Source of the DNA: Sphingomonas sanguinis NBRC 13937
GTDB lineage: Bacteria; Pseudomonadota; Alphaproteobacteria; Sphingomonadales; Sphingomonadaceae
NCBI RefSeq assembly: GCF_001591005.1
Contig: NZ_BCTY01000035.1
Location: forward strand, 1 to 39,601
DNA: 39,601 nucleotides
Direction of reading: 5' to 3'
The notes beneath the pieces are model-generated. The model made no database searches. It saw only the letters and a list, made by a program, of their open reading frames with translations, and was not told the origin of the DNA. Below, piece after piece: positions 17,966 through 26,184 of the stretch (within the stretch, counting starts at the first letter, position 1; the number at the start of each line of letters is the position of its first letter). Made by a program: the position numbers and the translations under genes.

Positions 17966-17977
17966 ATTTCGTCTCCT

Positions 17978-18029
17978 GCGCCGCTAGTCGGCGCGCATGA
18001 CGTCACCACCGACCGCCCTTATCGGGCGG
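17978..18029 (-). terminator. Two tandem stem-loops after the major capsid gene
   Basis: The gap between the capsid and the 153-aa gene holds two perfect hairpins. CCGCCC/GGGCGG (18013-18018 and 18024-18029) has a 5-nt loop; GCGCCG/CGGCGC (17978-17983 and 17989-17994) also has a 5-nt loop. Neither has a U-tract. They could lower read-through into tail genes, or protect the 3' end of a processed capsid message. Confidence 0.5.
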
Positions 18030-18041
18030 CCAGACAGCGGA

Positions 18042-18980
18042 TCAGTTGTTGAGGACGCAGCCGCAGCGCGCATTGTCGGTGCGCGTCGACGTGACGACCT
18101 GGTCGGTCAGCACCTGCACCGCGTGATGCTTCTGCGGCAGGATATCGAGGTGCGTCTGCGTCTCCTGCCACCACACCGCGCACATGCCGTCCTTCGACCA
18201 GAAGGGGTTCTTCTGATAGCCGTTGGCGTCGCGCGTCAGGTCGTAATAGGGCAGATCGGGATTGTTCAGCTCGATCTCGACGAACTCGAAGCCCATGATG
18301 CCCAGCAGGCTCTTGCCGTCCGCCGAAAAGCGGATCGAATGCGCCTTCTGATAGTCCTCGCTCGTCACGTTCGCCTGCTGGAACAGGTCCTTCACCTCGT
18401 CGGCCGTCACGCCCATGTAGAAGGGCTGATTGGGGTCGACGTAACCTGCGACCAGACACGTCCGCGCTTCGATCACCTTCGAAATGTTCATGCCGGTCGG
18501 GCTGACCGCGCCGGTCGTGACGGGAACGATATTGGCGTTAGCGAAGGGCACGGCGACCTCGCCGCGCTTGCCCATCAGCATCGTGCCGTAGAAACCGCCA
18601 TTGCCGTCGAAACCGCCCAGGAACGCGCCGTCCTGGCCGCGCAGCATCGTGCCGGAATGCTTCTTGGTATAGGCCCCTTCCAGCTCGATGACGCTGGCCA
18701 GCTTGTCGAGCGTATCGACCAGATCGGCGTCATAGTCCTGGCCGGGCATGGCGACCCAGACGCCGTCATGCGACGTTTCGTCGTAGTTGACATCGGCGTT
18801 GCGCGTCGTCCGCTTCTTGACCTTGCCGTTGCCGACGATGTTGTCGAGCTTGTACATTTCGCCAGAACCGGTCTGGCGCATGCCCTTGGGCAGAAGAACC
18901 GCGCCCTGCTGATTGAGCGCCATACGCATATTGCTGGAGAACTTCGTGTAATACGAGTTCGGGATAGAAGAAACGCCCAT
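18042..18980 (-). CDS. Major capsid protein
   Basis: A 312-aa protein beginning MGVSSIPNSYYTKFSSNMRM. Context is decisive: it follows the scaffold gene and precedes head and tail-adaptor genes. Sequence character also fits. There is a charged basic loop (NGKVKKRTTRNADVNYDE), long helices around DLVDTLDKLASVIELEGAY, Gly-rich loops, and a C-terminal domain that includes TRDANGYQKNPFWSKDGMCAVWW. An HK97-type coat fold is expected but not provable by eye. It has a strong GGAGG ribosome-binding site 6 bases before the ATG and a 305-bp structured leader, which fit the most highly made virion protein. Confidence 0.8.
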   Translation of the reverse strand: MGVSSIPNSYYTKFSSNMRMALNQQGAVLLPKGMRQTGSGEMYKLDNIVGNGKVKKRTTRNADVNYDETSHDGVWVAMPGQDYDADLVDTLDKLASVIELEGAYTKKHSGTMLRGQDGAFLGGFDGNGGFYGTMLMGKRGEVAVPFANANIVPVTTGAVSPTGMNISKVIEARTCLVAGYVDPNQPFYMGVTADEVKDLFQQANVTSEDYQKAHSIRFSADGKSLLGIMGFEFVEIELNNPDLPYYDLTRDANGYQKNPFWSKDGMCAVWWQETQTHLDILPQKHHAVQVLTDQVVTSTRTDNARCGCVLNN

Positions 18981-19285
18981 TGCGCCCTCCGAAAACTAGG
19001 TTGGACCTGTTTGCGAAGGGCTTGTCGGAGTTGCCGGGCCACCTCTGACGCGACGACGTTCGCGCTCGACGGGCGCATCCACGCCGGGGGCCGGGGATCG
19101 TTGGGAGAACGACCTTGCCCAGCACCAACGCGGTGGTTCAGAGTATCCCCCGAATACCGACCGAACCACCACGTTACTATGTAACGCCCCCGATGGATCG
19201 ACCCGTTGCTTGACATTCTCTTCCCGCGAGAGAGGGGGTGGCGTCAAGGTTCAAGAGGCCATTTTATTACCTATGGCAATAATCG
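18981..19285 (-). promoter_or_regulatory. 305-bp structured leader of the capsid gene
   Basis: No convincing gene lies here although short frames are open. The segment carries three dyads. One is an AT-rich hairpin just after the scaffold stop (19264-19282, with a G-U pair on the minus RNA). Another is a 6-bp inverted repeat with 3-nt spacer, CGTTACTATGTAACG (19172-19186). The third is an 8-bp repeat GGTGGTTC/GAACCACC (19132-19139 and 19163-19170) with an inner GTAT/ATAC dyad. GTTAC-N3-GTAAC recurs in the 26-kb control region. The leader may carry a separate capsid promoter or post-transcriptional control; no sigma70 promoter was clear. Confidence 0.55.
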
Positions 19286-20263
19286 TTAGGCAGCATCCCG
19301 CTGCCGCTTCTCCGCTTCCTCGGCTGCGGTAACCATCTCGATCAGGCGGCTGTGCTCGGCGATCGTCGCCTGATCCTTTTCGCGCAGCTTGGTGACCTTC
19401 CCCCCGTCCTTTTCGAACGCCTGGAGGGCGGACCGGGCATCGGCTGCCGACACACCAAAATCGCGCTTACCCTGAATGAAACCATCCTCGCCGGACAGAC
19501 GACCGATTTTCAGGCCAAGCTCCATCATCTTCTTGGTCCCGCCCGCGCCGAGCGAGGTCTGCATCGCCTGAATTTCATCCTTGGAGAAGCCGAACGCATC
19601 GAACCCGCGCTGCGCGATGATCAGGTTCTGATCGGCCTGCGCGCCCGCCTCCCGCTTCCATTCCGCCAGTTCGGCGTTCTGCGTATCGACCAGCGCGTTA
19701 TGATCGTCCATGATCTTGGCAGTCGCCTTGTCGATCATCGCCTGCCACGCGGTTGCGGGGGTTCCAGCCGCCAGCGCCACCTCCCGCAGCGGACCGAATA
19801 GCGCCATATCCGCCTCCCAGCCCTCCGGCACGGTCATGGCATAGCCATCGACGTTTTCGGGAACGCCGATGGCCTTGCGGAACGTGGCGATCTGCTCCGC
19901 CGTCGCACCTTCGCCCGGCACCTCGACGCCCTTGCCGATCCGGGCTTCCAGCGAGCGATAGGATTTCACCATGGCCGCCGGATCGGTGAAATTCTTGTTC
20001 TTCATCCAATCGGCATCGGACGGCGTCTTGTCGTCGACCTTGTCGGCCGACAGCGCGCCGTACCATGCCGCCGATACTTGCGGTTCGCCCGAACCGGCCC
20101 CGCCATCTCCGGCCCCGCCCTCGCCTCCACCGCCAGCACCGGCTTCCCCGCCATGCCCTTCTTCGCTGCGCATGAACCGCCCCAAACGGCGCTCCAACGC
20201 GGTCATGCGCAGACCGGCGCGAACTACGACCGGAGCGAAGATCATCCCTTTACGATAAGCCAC
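19286..20263 (-). CDS. Capsid assembly scaffold protein
   Basis: A 325-aa acidic helical protein between the portal-proximal genes and the capsid gene, the usual scaffold position. It has a Gly-rich flexible linker at about residues 36-60 (EEGHGGEAGAGGGGEG...), a central region with SYRSLEARIGKGVEVPG and GVPENVDGYAMTVPEGW, and a charged C-terminal helix. The YRSLEA...G..VP.....P....Y pattern is typical of podovirus scaffold proteins. The start is GTG at 20263 with GGAG seven bases upstream, overlapping the previous gene by 14 bp. Internal ATGs at 20245 and 20206 lack a better site. Confidence 0.8.
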   Translation of the reverse strand: MAYRKGMIFAPVVVRAGLRMTALERRLGRFMRSEEGHGGEAGAGGGGEGGAGDGGAGSGEPQVSAAWYGALSADKVDDKTPSDADWMKNKNFTDPAAMVKSYRSLEARIGKGVEVPGEGATAEQIATFRKAIGVPENVDGYAMTVPEGWEADMALFGPLREVALAAGTPATAWQAMIDKATAKIMDDHNALVDTQNAELAEWKREAGAQADQNLIIAQRGFDAFGFSKDEIQAMQTSLGAGGTKKMMELGLKIGRLSGEDGFIQGKRDFGVSAADARSALQAFEKDGGKVTKLREKDQATIAEHSRLIEMVTAAEEAEKRQRDAA

Positions 20264-20558
20264 TGTCCATCTCCATCAGCTTGCGAACCTCGGACTCGTC
20301 GAGGTTCAAGTGGTGAGTGAGCCGCAGGAAGACTTCCCGCCGCCCAATATTGCGCGCGTTGACATAAGGATCGGGCGAGAAAGCCCCCTGCTCCGCCCGC
20401 GTGAAGTCACGCAGGTCGGCCAGCACGATTTCCGCATCACGCGACATGATCTTGCCCGCGCCGAAAAACAGCCGTTTGTAATGGTGCGACCGCAGCAATG
20501 CGATCTGGCGGGCCATGTTTCGATAGGCCCGCTCGACCATATTCGGCGACGGGTTCAT
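20250..20558 (-). CDS. Bbp19-like small phage protein
   Basis: A 102-aa basic protein with LRSHHYKRLFFGAGKIMSRD, then VLADLRDFTRAEQGAFSP and NARNIGRREVFLRLTHHLNLD. This matches the pattern of the Bbp19-like domain (YKRLF...G..VL.DL..F.......EG.R.V...I...L) found beside portal genes in Bordetella BPP-1-like and other podoviruses. Function is unknown; a role in head assembly or packaging is inferred from the location. ATGA overlap with the portal stop. Confidence 0.75.
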   Translation of the reverse strand: MNPSPNMVERAYRNMARQIALLRSHHYKRLFFGAGKIMSRDAEIVLADLRDFTRAEQGAFSPDPYVNARNIGRREVFLRLTHHLNLDESEVRKLMEMDSGLS

Positions 20559-22255
20559 ACACCCGCCCCGGACGCGATCTGGTTGGCGCGGCTCAAGTCG
20601 AGTGCCGCCCCGGCCACCGCTGGCGCGACGCCGCCCATCTGGGCCATGGCATCCGCTTCTTCGCGCGCCTGACGCTTGGCCGCGACTTCGTCCGGGCTGT
20701 TGCGCCAGCTCGGCCGCACCGACAGGACATCTGCGACGCCGGGGATCGCCCGATCGAAATTGATATGATCGGTCACGCTCTTGTCGACCGACGCCGCCTG
20801 GACGATGATTTCCATCCAGCGCGTGAAGCCCGCTGCTTCCTCCGCGCGCGACATGCGAGCGAGTGGGTTCTGATAGACCGCGATCGGCGTCATCCGCGCC
20901 TCGATCATCTCCGGCGGCATCGGGTCGATCTGCCCGGCCGCCATCAGAATATCCAATTCCCGTTCGATCTGCGGGCCCAGCTTCTCCGTCTCATGCTGCT
21001 CCGCGAACGGCCCGACCAGAACGCCTTGCTTCTGCACCATCTCCAGCACTTGGGTCGCGGTCATGCGATCGCTGGGATTGGTCAGGATCTGGAACAACTC
21101 TTCCAGAAATGCCGACTTGATGACCGCGCGCTCGCGCTCCTGCATCTCCATCGCATAGGCGGGCGCACCACCACCTGGCACCGGGGCGATCAGCAACCGT
21201 CCGAATTCGTCGACCAGACCGGGATTCATCCCGCCCGGCCGCGTGACCAGCTTCGAAATGTCGCCATCGTCATAGAACGCCAGCGCCGGATCGCACGCTT
21301 TATGCGTCGTGCGCAGCATCGTCTTGGCAATCTCGTTCGCTGTCGCGATCGATCCGATGACCGTCGCCGCTGGGGACTGGGGATATTTGGCCCCGACGTC
21401 GACCCGGCCGGTAATCAGCGGCATCGTGCGATATCCGCGGCGCGCGACGATCTGCTTTTCGTCCAGAGCGATATGCAGGCTGGCGATCGGCTTGCCGGGC
21501 ACGCCGGGATTGCCCGGTTCATGCCGATCGTTCGGCCGAACGATATGGACGAACTGGAATTTCTGATCCTGCTTGGCGCGATTATCGTCCGCCCAACATT
21601 CTCGCATTTTGTCGGTCAGCGCATCCAGACCAAACTTCTGCACCGCCTGTCGGACCGTCAGCTCATATTCGCGGTGCACGGTATCCACCCGGCCGCGATG
21701 ATCCTCGTCGATATAGCATTCCGCCATATGGAGGTGCCGGTAATACAGGCCGCGACCGATCCATTCATCGACCAGCAGGACTGCCGTGCCATATTTGCCG
21801 CCGCCCCTCACATCGGCCGCCATCTGCATCCCGAAGCCGGTCCAGGACGCATAGCGACACGCAAAAAGCTGGTCGGCGGCATGTTCGCACCAGCGCTGGA
21901 CGCTGGCGAGCCGGTTCAAATCCTTGTTGGGCGTCTGGATGCCGTGCCACCGCTGATTGCGCGGCACCGTCAGGCCCATGATCGCGGCGGTGTAGCGCTT
22001 GAGGCCGATCACCGCCGTCTGATCGAAATTGTCGAGGCCAGCGCGTGAACGGGTCCCCTTGTAGAAACCGCCTTCGGTTTGCGGGTCGACACGCTCGTCG
22101 ATATCCCGCCACAGCGATTCCTTCTGCGCCCGCTCGCTTTTCATGCGCGCGTGGCGATCCAGATGTTCTTTAACCTCGCTGTCCGTTCCGAAATCGCTCA
22201 CCGCCAGCCCCTTGCCGTTGGCGGGCCTGGCAAGCGCCGGACCCGCATCACTCAT
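20555..22255 (-). CDS. Portal protein (head-to-tail connector)
   Basis: A 566-aa protein that forms the dodecameric DNA channel at one capsid vertex. Diagnostic features of the podovirus head-tail connector family are visible: an N-terminal helix with KSERAQKESLWRDIDERVDP, the block LDNFDQTAVIGLKRYTAAIM followed by VPRNQRWHGI, and a C-terminal helical barrel region with QILTNPSDRMTATQVLEM and ERELDILMAAGQIDPMP. Length fits the family. It precedes the Bbp19-like and scaffold genes, as in related phages. Confidence 0.85.
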   Translation of the reverse strand: MSDAGPALARPANGKGLAVSDFGTDSEVKEHLDRHARMKSERAQKESLWRDIDERVDPQTEGGFYKGTRSRAGLDNFDQTAVIGLKRYTAAIMGLTVPRNQRWHGIQTPNKDLNRLASVQRWCEHAADQLFACRYASWTGFGMQMAADVRGGGKYGTAVLLVDEWIGRGLYYRHLHMAECYIDEDHRGRVDTVHREYELTVRQAVQKFGLDALTDKMRECWADDNRAKQDQKFQFVHIVRPNDRHEPGNPGVPGKPIASLHIALDEKQIVARRGYRTMPLITGRVDVGAKYPQSPAATVIGSIATANEIAKTMLRTTHKACDPALAFYDDGDISKLVTRPGGMNPGLVDEFGRLLIAPVPGGGAPAYAMEMQERERAVIKSAFLEELFQILTNPSDRMTATQVLEMVQKQGVLVGPFAEQHETEKLGPQIERELDILMAAGQIDPMPPEMIEARMTPIAVYQNPLARMSRAEEAAGFTRWMEIIVQAASVDKSVTDHINFDRAIPGVADVLSVRPSWRNSPDEVAAKRQAREEADAMAQMGGVAPAVAGAALDLSRANQIASGAGV

Positions 22256-22269
22256 CCCATCACCGCAGA

Positions 22270-22623
22270 TCAGCCGGGATCGGGGGGCGGTAGGGACAGG
22301 ACGCTATTCGCCTGCTCCAGCTCGGCCGTCGCCGCCTCCGCCTTACGCAAAAGCGCCACTCGCTCGCCGATGGTCGTCGCCATGCGAGCCGCGAGAAGCA
22401 CCTGCTCGATCATTCCCCGAAAGGCGCGCAAGTGATCCGCCTCGCGCTTGGGAAGCAGCGGCAGGACATCGTCTGCGACCGCCGCGACCGAGGCGTAATG
22501 CTGTTCTGCCCTGTCAACGGCCGCACCGGCCTTGACCGCCAGTCCATGCTCCGCCGCCCCTGTGGCACACGCCGACAGCGCGAGCACCGAAACCCCCGCA
22601 AGCATTAGACCCATCATCCGCAT
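22270..22623 (-). CDS. Phage lipoprotein
   Basis: A 117-aa protein with a clear lipoprotein signal: a short basic start, hydrophobic core MLAGVSVLALSAC, and a lipobox LSAC with Cys at residue 19. The mature ~98 residues are helical and Ala-rich (AVDRAEQHYASVAAVADDVL, then IEQVLLAARMATTIGERVALLRKAEAATAELEQA) and end in Pro residues. It should be anchored to the outer membrane, since no Asp follows the Cys. Its place between the coiled-coil gene and the portal is unusual. It could be the outer-membrane spanin partner, an exclusion lipoprotein or an assembly helper. Strong AAAGGAGG site before the ATG. Confidence 0.75.
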   Translation of the reverse strand: MRMMGLMLAGVSVLALSACATGAAEHGLAVKAGAAVDRAEQHYASVAAVADDVLPLLPKREADHLRAFRGMIEQVLLAARMATTIGERVALLRKAEAATAELEQANSVLSLPPPDPG

Positions 22624-22636
22624 GTCCGTCCCTCCT

Positions 22637-23347
22637 TTAAAAAACGATCTGGCGATCGAGGCGCATCGGCTGACCGGCCGCGATCGTCACCGGCTGCGCC
22701 ATGGCGCACCATGCGATTTGCTTGCCCTCGGCATCGAACAGCCCGAATCCACCGAGCTGGATGGCCCGATCGGGCAGAATGGTGACCGGCTCACGCAGCA
22801 GCACGCCGCGACCGATTAGTTGCCAGGCTTCCGGCCCGACCGAGATCGGCGCCAGCGATGGGATTTCGCGCGCCCCGTCCGAGAAAACGACATCGTGCAG
22901 GCCGCTGCGCAGCGTCTCGAGAAGCGCCTGCTTGTCGTCGACGCCGTCCTGTTCGACCACATCGCGCAGCGCCGAAGGCTTCGCCTTCTGGGTGACGCTC
23001 GCCTTGCGCTTGGCAGTGACGAGATCGGACTGGACCCGGCCCAGCTCGACCGCAAGATCGGTCCGCTGCTTGCGCTCCGATTCAAGCGACGACAGCGCCG
23101 TATCTAGTTCGCCCCGCACCGTTTCGAGGACCGATTGACTGTCCTGCAGGTCCGCCTTCGCCTGGGCCGTCGCGGCCTGCTCGGCCGTCAAAGCCGATGC
23201 AGCGGTATCCCGCTCTGCCGTCATCGCCTCCAGCGCGATGGTCGCGTTGTCCCGTTCGGTTGACATTGCAGTCAAGGCTGACACCGCGTTGTCGCGCTCC
23301 AGCGTCATGGCCGTCAGCGCCTTTGCCTGGTCACTTTCACCACCCAT
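22637..23347 (-). CDS. Coiled-coil protein with 14-residue repeats
   Basis: A 236-aa protein. Residues about 10-60 are tandem 14-residue units of the form ALTAMxxERDNAxx (ALTAMTLERDNAVS, ALTAMSTERDNATI, ALEAMTAERDTAAS, then a decayed copy). They make a long coiled coil that continues to about residue 125. The C-terminal ~90 residues (DGAREIPSLAPISVGPEAWQ to MRLDRQIVF) look like a small beta domain. No known family was recognised. A trimeric fibre or packaging accessory are options. It has a GGAGG site before the ATG and lies two genes from terminase. Confidence 0.7.
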   Translation of the reverse strand: MGGESDQAKALTAMTLERDNAVSALTAMSTERDNATIALEAMTAERDTAASALTAEQAATAQAKADLQDSQSVLETVRGELDTALSSLESERKQRTDLAVELGRVQSDLVTAKRKASVTQKAKPSALRDVVEQDGVDDKQALLETLRSGLHDVVFSDGAREIPSLAPISVGPEAWQLIGRGVLLREPVTILPDRAIQLGGFGLFDAEGKQIAWCAMAQPVTIAAGQPMRLDRQIVF

Positions 23348-23358
23348 AAATTCCTCCT

Positions 23359-23592
23359 TCAGCTACCCAGCGTTTCTTTGCCGACCGACCCGGCCGACGC
23401 TTCCGCGCCCGCCCGCCCCGTCACGATATCGGCTGCTCCGCCACGACGCCGACGCAGCGCGTCGTCCATCGCCACGGCCTCGCGCGCGTCATCGCGCGTG
23501 GGCGTCGGCACCGGCGCGGGCAGTTTTGGTGTTTTGGGAATCAGGCCTATTGCCTTGAGCGGCGCGGTGATGACTTTCCCGACCAGATTCAT
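23359..23592 (-). CDS. Small conserved terminase-adjacent protein
   Basis: A 77-aa protein with MNLVGKVITAPLKAIGLIPKTP at the N-terminus and RRRRGGAADIVTG...GSVGKETLG at the C-terminus. The RRG.A..I.TG...G......K.TLG ending is common in small phage proteins encoded near portal and terminase genes. Function is unknown. ATGA overlap with the terminase large-subunit stop and a GGAGGG site upstream. Confidence 0.7.
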   Translation of the reverse strand: MNLVGKVITAPLKAIGLIPKTPKLPAPVPTPTRDDAREAVAMDDALRRRRGGAADIVTGRAGAEASAGSVGKETLGS

Positions 23593-25202
23593 GCCTGCCC
23601 TCCATGCATGGGATAATCACTCTCGTTGCGGACTTCGCGACGACCGCCGCGCCCGCTCCCGCCAGCGCCGTTCCCGCCCGCCATTTTCAGGCCCTTTTCC
23701 AGCTCGAAACAGCCATACTGGTTGGCGTCCATCAGATCGCCGAAGCCCTGGACCTTGACCGGCTTGCTATCGAACCGCCCGCCATCGACCCCACCGACGG
23801 CGACCCGGCGATAGACATATTTCGAATTGAACCCCTTGCGGGTCATCTTGCAGCGCGGATGGACCAGCAGCTTCGGCTCCGTGCCGACAAACGTCGTCAA
23901 CCGGTTGCGTACGGCTTTGAGGCGCGGCGCGATGGCGTTACCGGGAACCGCGACTTTCTTGACGTGGACGCCAAGCCCCTTCTGGAAGTCCTGTCGCCAG
24001 CTCCGGTGGTTGATTGCATCTTCGCCCGCCGCCCCGGCCGGGTCGCAACACGCCAGGCCGATCTCCAACCCCGGATACCGTGTCGCCATCCGCCCCGCGA
24101 CCTCGCGGCCAAATGCCTCACCGCCGATCTGGCTGACCTCGATGTGGCCAGCATCGTCTTCGAATATCCGCGCCATCTCGTCGAACAACCGAAGCTGGTC
24201 GATGTTGGGCAACAACTGCGAGAACAGGACCGCGCCCATCAGACCCTGATCGGCGAAGATCAGCGCTGGCAGACCGCGAACCACCTCGAACTCGCGGACG
24301 TGGCCGCGCGGCGCGGTCGGATTGACGCTGATGTCGTCGATAAATTCGGGGAACACCACCGTGCCCGAGCGAACCGGCCCGAACAGGTTGTCGATCATCC
24401 GCCGCTTCTTGTCGGGCGACTTGCGCAGCAATGCGGCCTGTTTCAGGTAGTAGGCACGGCCACCGGGAAGGTTGTGCAGATTTTCTGCATTATCATCCAG
24501 CCCGCCGGGCTGCTGGTGAAAGGCCAAAAGTGGCTGTTTTCCGCCACTTTCTGCCGCTAAAACGTCCGCCAGCTCAGGGTCGATATTTTTGTCGACGCAC
24601 AGATCGTACGTCCAATTGTCCTCTTCTGGCGCGTTGAAGTCGCCGAATATCTGGGCGAAAGCGCAACCGCCGTCGGTCATGCCCGGATACCGGCCGACAC
24701 GGCCGACGCCCAACTCGATAATTGAGAACGGCAACAGGTCGGCCTCGTTCAGCCACAGCCAGGTCAACTCCAGGCCGCGCAGCACGTCCTCGACGCTGTT
24801 GTCGCCGATCGCGGTGAAAATGACCTCCATGTCGAGCTGATGGAAGTCGGGATCGCCGCGAACCCCTATGTCCAGCGTGAAGCTATGGGTGCGCGGCGCA
24901 TCGCCTGACCAGCGCCCCAGCTTCTTGGGGAACCACTGCTGCCATGACTTGATTACCGTGCGATCGAGGTTAGGGTAGGTATCGCGCACGACAGCGCCGC
25001 GACATTTCTTGACGCGGCATTCGCGGGCGGGGTCCCAAACCGCGTGCTGGTTCAATCCGATGCGGATCGCTTTGGCGATGCACTCGGTGGTCTTGCCACC
25101 TCCAACCGGTCCCATGATGAAGGCGAGGAAGGCGGGATCAAGCCCGAACTTCCCTGCAACCGGACCAACCGGCCGCATCAAGCGGGTAAGATCGCCACTC
25201 AC
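23589..25202 (-). CDS. terL: Terminase large subunit
   Basis: A 537-aa packaging motor and nuclease. The ATPase part has Walker A GPVGGGKTT (residues 31-39) and Walker B TWLWLNEAD (147-155, catalytic Glu153). The RNase H-like nuclease part shows acidic sites Asp318 in IFADQG, Asp387 in ACCDPAG, and Asp489/Asp492 in FGDLMDANQ, which probably bind metal. The C-terminal ~30 residues are Gly/Arg-rich and disordered-looking. It packages DNA into the capsid through the portal. The start overlaps the upstream small ORF stop by 4 bp. Confidence 0.93.
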   Translation of the reverse strand: MSGDLTRLMRPVGPVAGKFGLDPAFLAFIMGPVGGGKTTECIAKAIRIGLNQHAVWDPARECRVKKCRGAVVRDTYPNLDRTVIKSWQQWFPKKLGRWSGDAPRTHSFTLDIGVRGDPDFHQLDMEVIFTAIGDNSVEDVLRGLELTWLWLNEADLLPFSIIELGVGRVGRYPGMTDGGCAFAQIFGDFNAPEEDNWTYDLCVDKNIDPELADVLAAESGGKQPLLAFHQQPGGLDDNAENLHNLPGGRAYYLKQAALLRKSPDKKRRMIDNLFGPVRSGTVVFPEFIDDISVNPTAPRGHVREFEVVRGLPALIFADQGLMGAVLFSQLLPNIDQLRLFDEMARIFEDDAGHIEVSQIGGEAFGREVAGRMATRYPGLEIGLACCDPAGAAGEDAINHRSWRQDFQKGLGVHVKKVAVPGNAIAPRLKAVRNRLTTFVGTEPKLLVHPRCKMTRKGFNSKYVYRRVAVGGVDGGRFDSKPVKVQGFGDLMDANQYGCFELEKGLKMAGGNGAGGSGRGGRREVRNESDYPMHGGQA

Positions 25203-25516
25203 TCCCCCGACCCCGTAAAACCGGTGAGAGGTTCGCGACCCGTATCCGCGATCAAGATGATCGAGGGCGAAACTCGCCCAGAATTTTTAAACACCCCGCG
25301 CGCGGGGGAGAGATTTCCGACGCGCGCGCGCTTGGGGGGGGCCGGGGGGGTCCGGCGCGTGCCACCGGGGGGGGTGGTCGCGGCGCGGCTGACCGACCGA
25401 TCGCACCGCTGGCCGACCACCACCGGCACCCGTGCGCGAAGCTGCGAAAGCTGACGCACAACGCCCATAAATGGCGGTTTTCTGCGGGTTTGCGCTAGGC
25501 GTTCCGACGACGTCAT
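25199..25516 (-). CDS. Possible small protein between terminase subunits
   Basis: A 105-aa reading frame that overlaps both terminase genes by 4 bp (ATGA at each end), the pattern seen throughout this operon. This favours real, coupled translation. The protein is basic and Pro-rich (TPPGGTRRTPPAPPKRARVG) with no recognisable domain. Three G-tracts of 7-8 bases run through the middle of the frame (25334-25374 on the plus strand), which is odd for coding DNA. It may instead be a translated spacer holding a packaging signal or structured RNA. Confidence 0.45.
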   Translation of the reverse strand: MTSSERLAQTRRKPPFMGVVRQLSQLRARVPVVVGQRCDRSVSRAATTPPGGTRRTPPAPPKRARVGNLSPARGVFKNSGRVSPSIILIADTGREPLTGFTGSGE

Positions 25517-26109
25517 TCCGACACCTCATCACGCGACAGGCTAAGCCGTTGGTTTTCCTGCGTTTCTTGATCGAGCACATAGGACAGCGCCGGGCCCACC
25601 GAATTGGCCGGAATGATTGTCCCGCCGTCGATCGGCGCGGGCCCGGCCTGCATGATCAGCGTCATGTGCCCGTCCAGATTGCCGGTGACGGCGACAGGCA
25701 TCTTGCTTTCCATGTACGGGGCCAGTTCGGCCGCCGCCGACTTGATCAGCGCCGCCGCCTCCAACTTCGTGCAGCAGAGCTGGGCGGCTAGAAGCTCCGG
25801 CGTCTGGGCCTGCATCTCGGCCAGCGTTTCGAGCGGGTGGCGATACCGCGACGCGAGGTAATCCCGCATCTTGCCGGTCCGCTTGTTCGTCGCGCCGCGC
25901 GGGCGACCGACGCCGCGCCGCCGGACTTCGTCGACCGCCGTACGGATGTTGTGCCCGTCGCGCGGACCGTCGCCCAGGGCGAGCTCCACCTGGTGCGGGT
26001 CCGCGAACAGCATCGGCCCGGCCTCATCGACCGCCGACGCGACAGCGGACGCCAGACCGGCCGCGCCGTCCGCATATCCGCCACCTATTTTATTCGTTTC
26101 GTCCGCCAC
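25513..26109 (-). CDS. terS: Terminase small subunit
   Basis: A 198-aa protein directly upstream of terL. It has a basic GRPRGATN-type DNA-binding patch (RRRGVGRPRGATNKRTGKMRD, about residues 67-87). Helical segments follow (HPLETLAEMQAQTPELLAAQ and CTKLEAAALIKSAAAELAPYM), typical of phage small terminase proteins with a GRP-x-GS/AxN motif. It should recognise the packaging start site and regulate TerL. The start is GTG at 26109, preceded by GAGGGG. It is the first gene of the late operon, next to the repeat-rich control region. Confidence 0.8.
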   Translation of the reverse strand: MADETNKIGGGYADGAAGLASAVASAVDEAGPMLFADPHQVELALGDGPRDGHNIRTAVDEVRRRGVGRPRGATNKRTGKMRDYLASRYRHPLETLAEMQAQTPELLAAQLCCTKLEAAALIKSAAAELAPYMESKMPVAVTGNLDGHMTLIMQAGPAPIDGGTIIPANSVGPALSYVLDQETQENQRLSLSRDEVSE

Positions 26110-26184
26110 TGGCGCACCGCCCCTCGATCAGAGGCAGAGCATCTACAGCAGATGGCGCGCGCCGGTCCAAACCATGGTCGCGAT

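Noticed and set aside
18996..19247. 83-aa minus-strand frame in the capsid leader
   Set aside because: It spans several hairpins, has no ribosome site and reads as low-complexity sequence.
20498..22048. 516-aa plus-strand open frame
   Set aside because: Antisense to the portal gene, which is clearly recognisable; composition is typical of a shadow frame.
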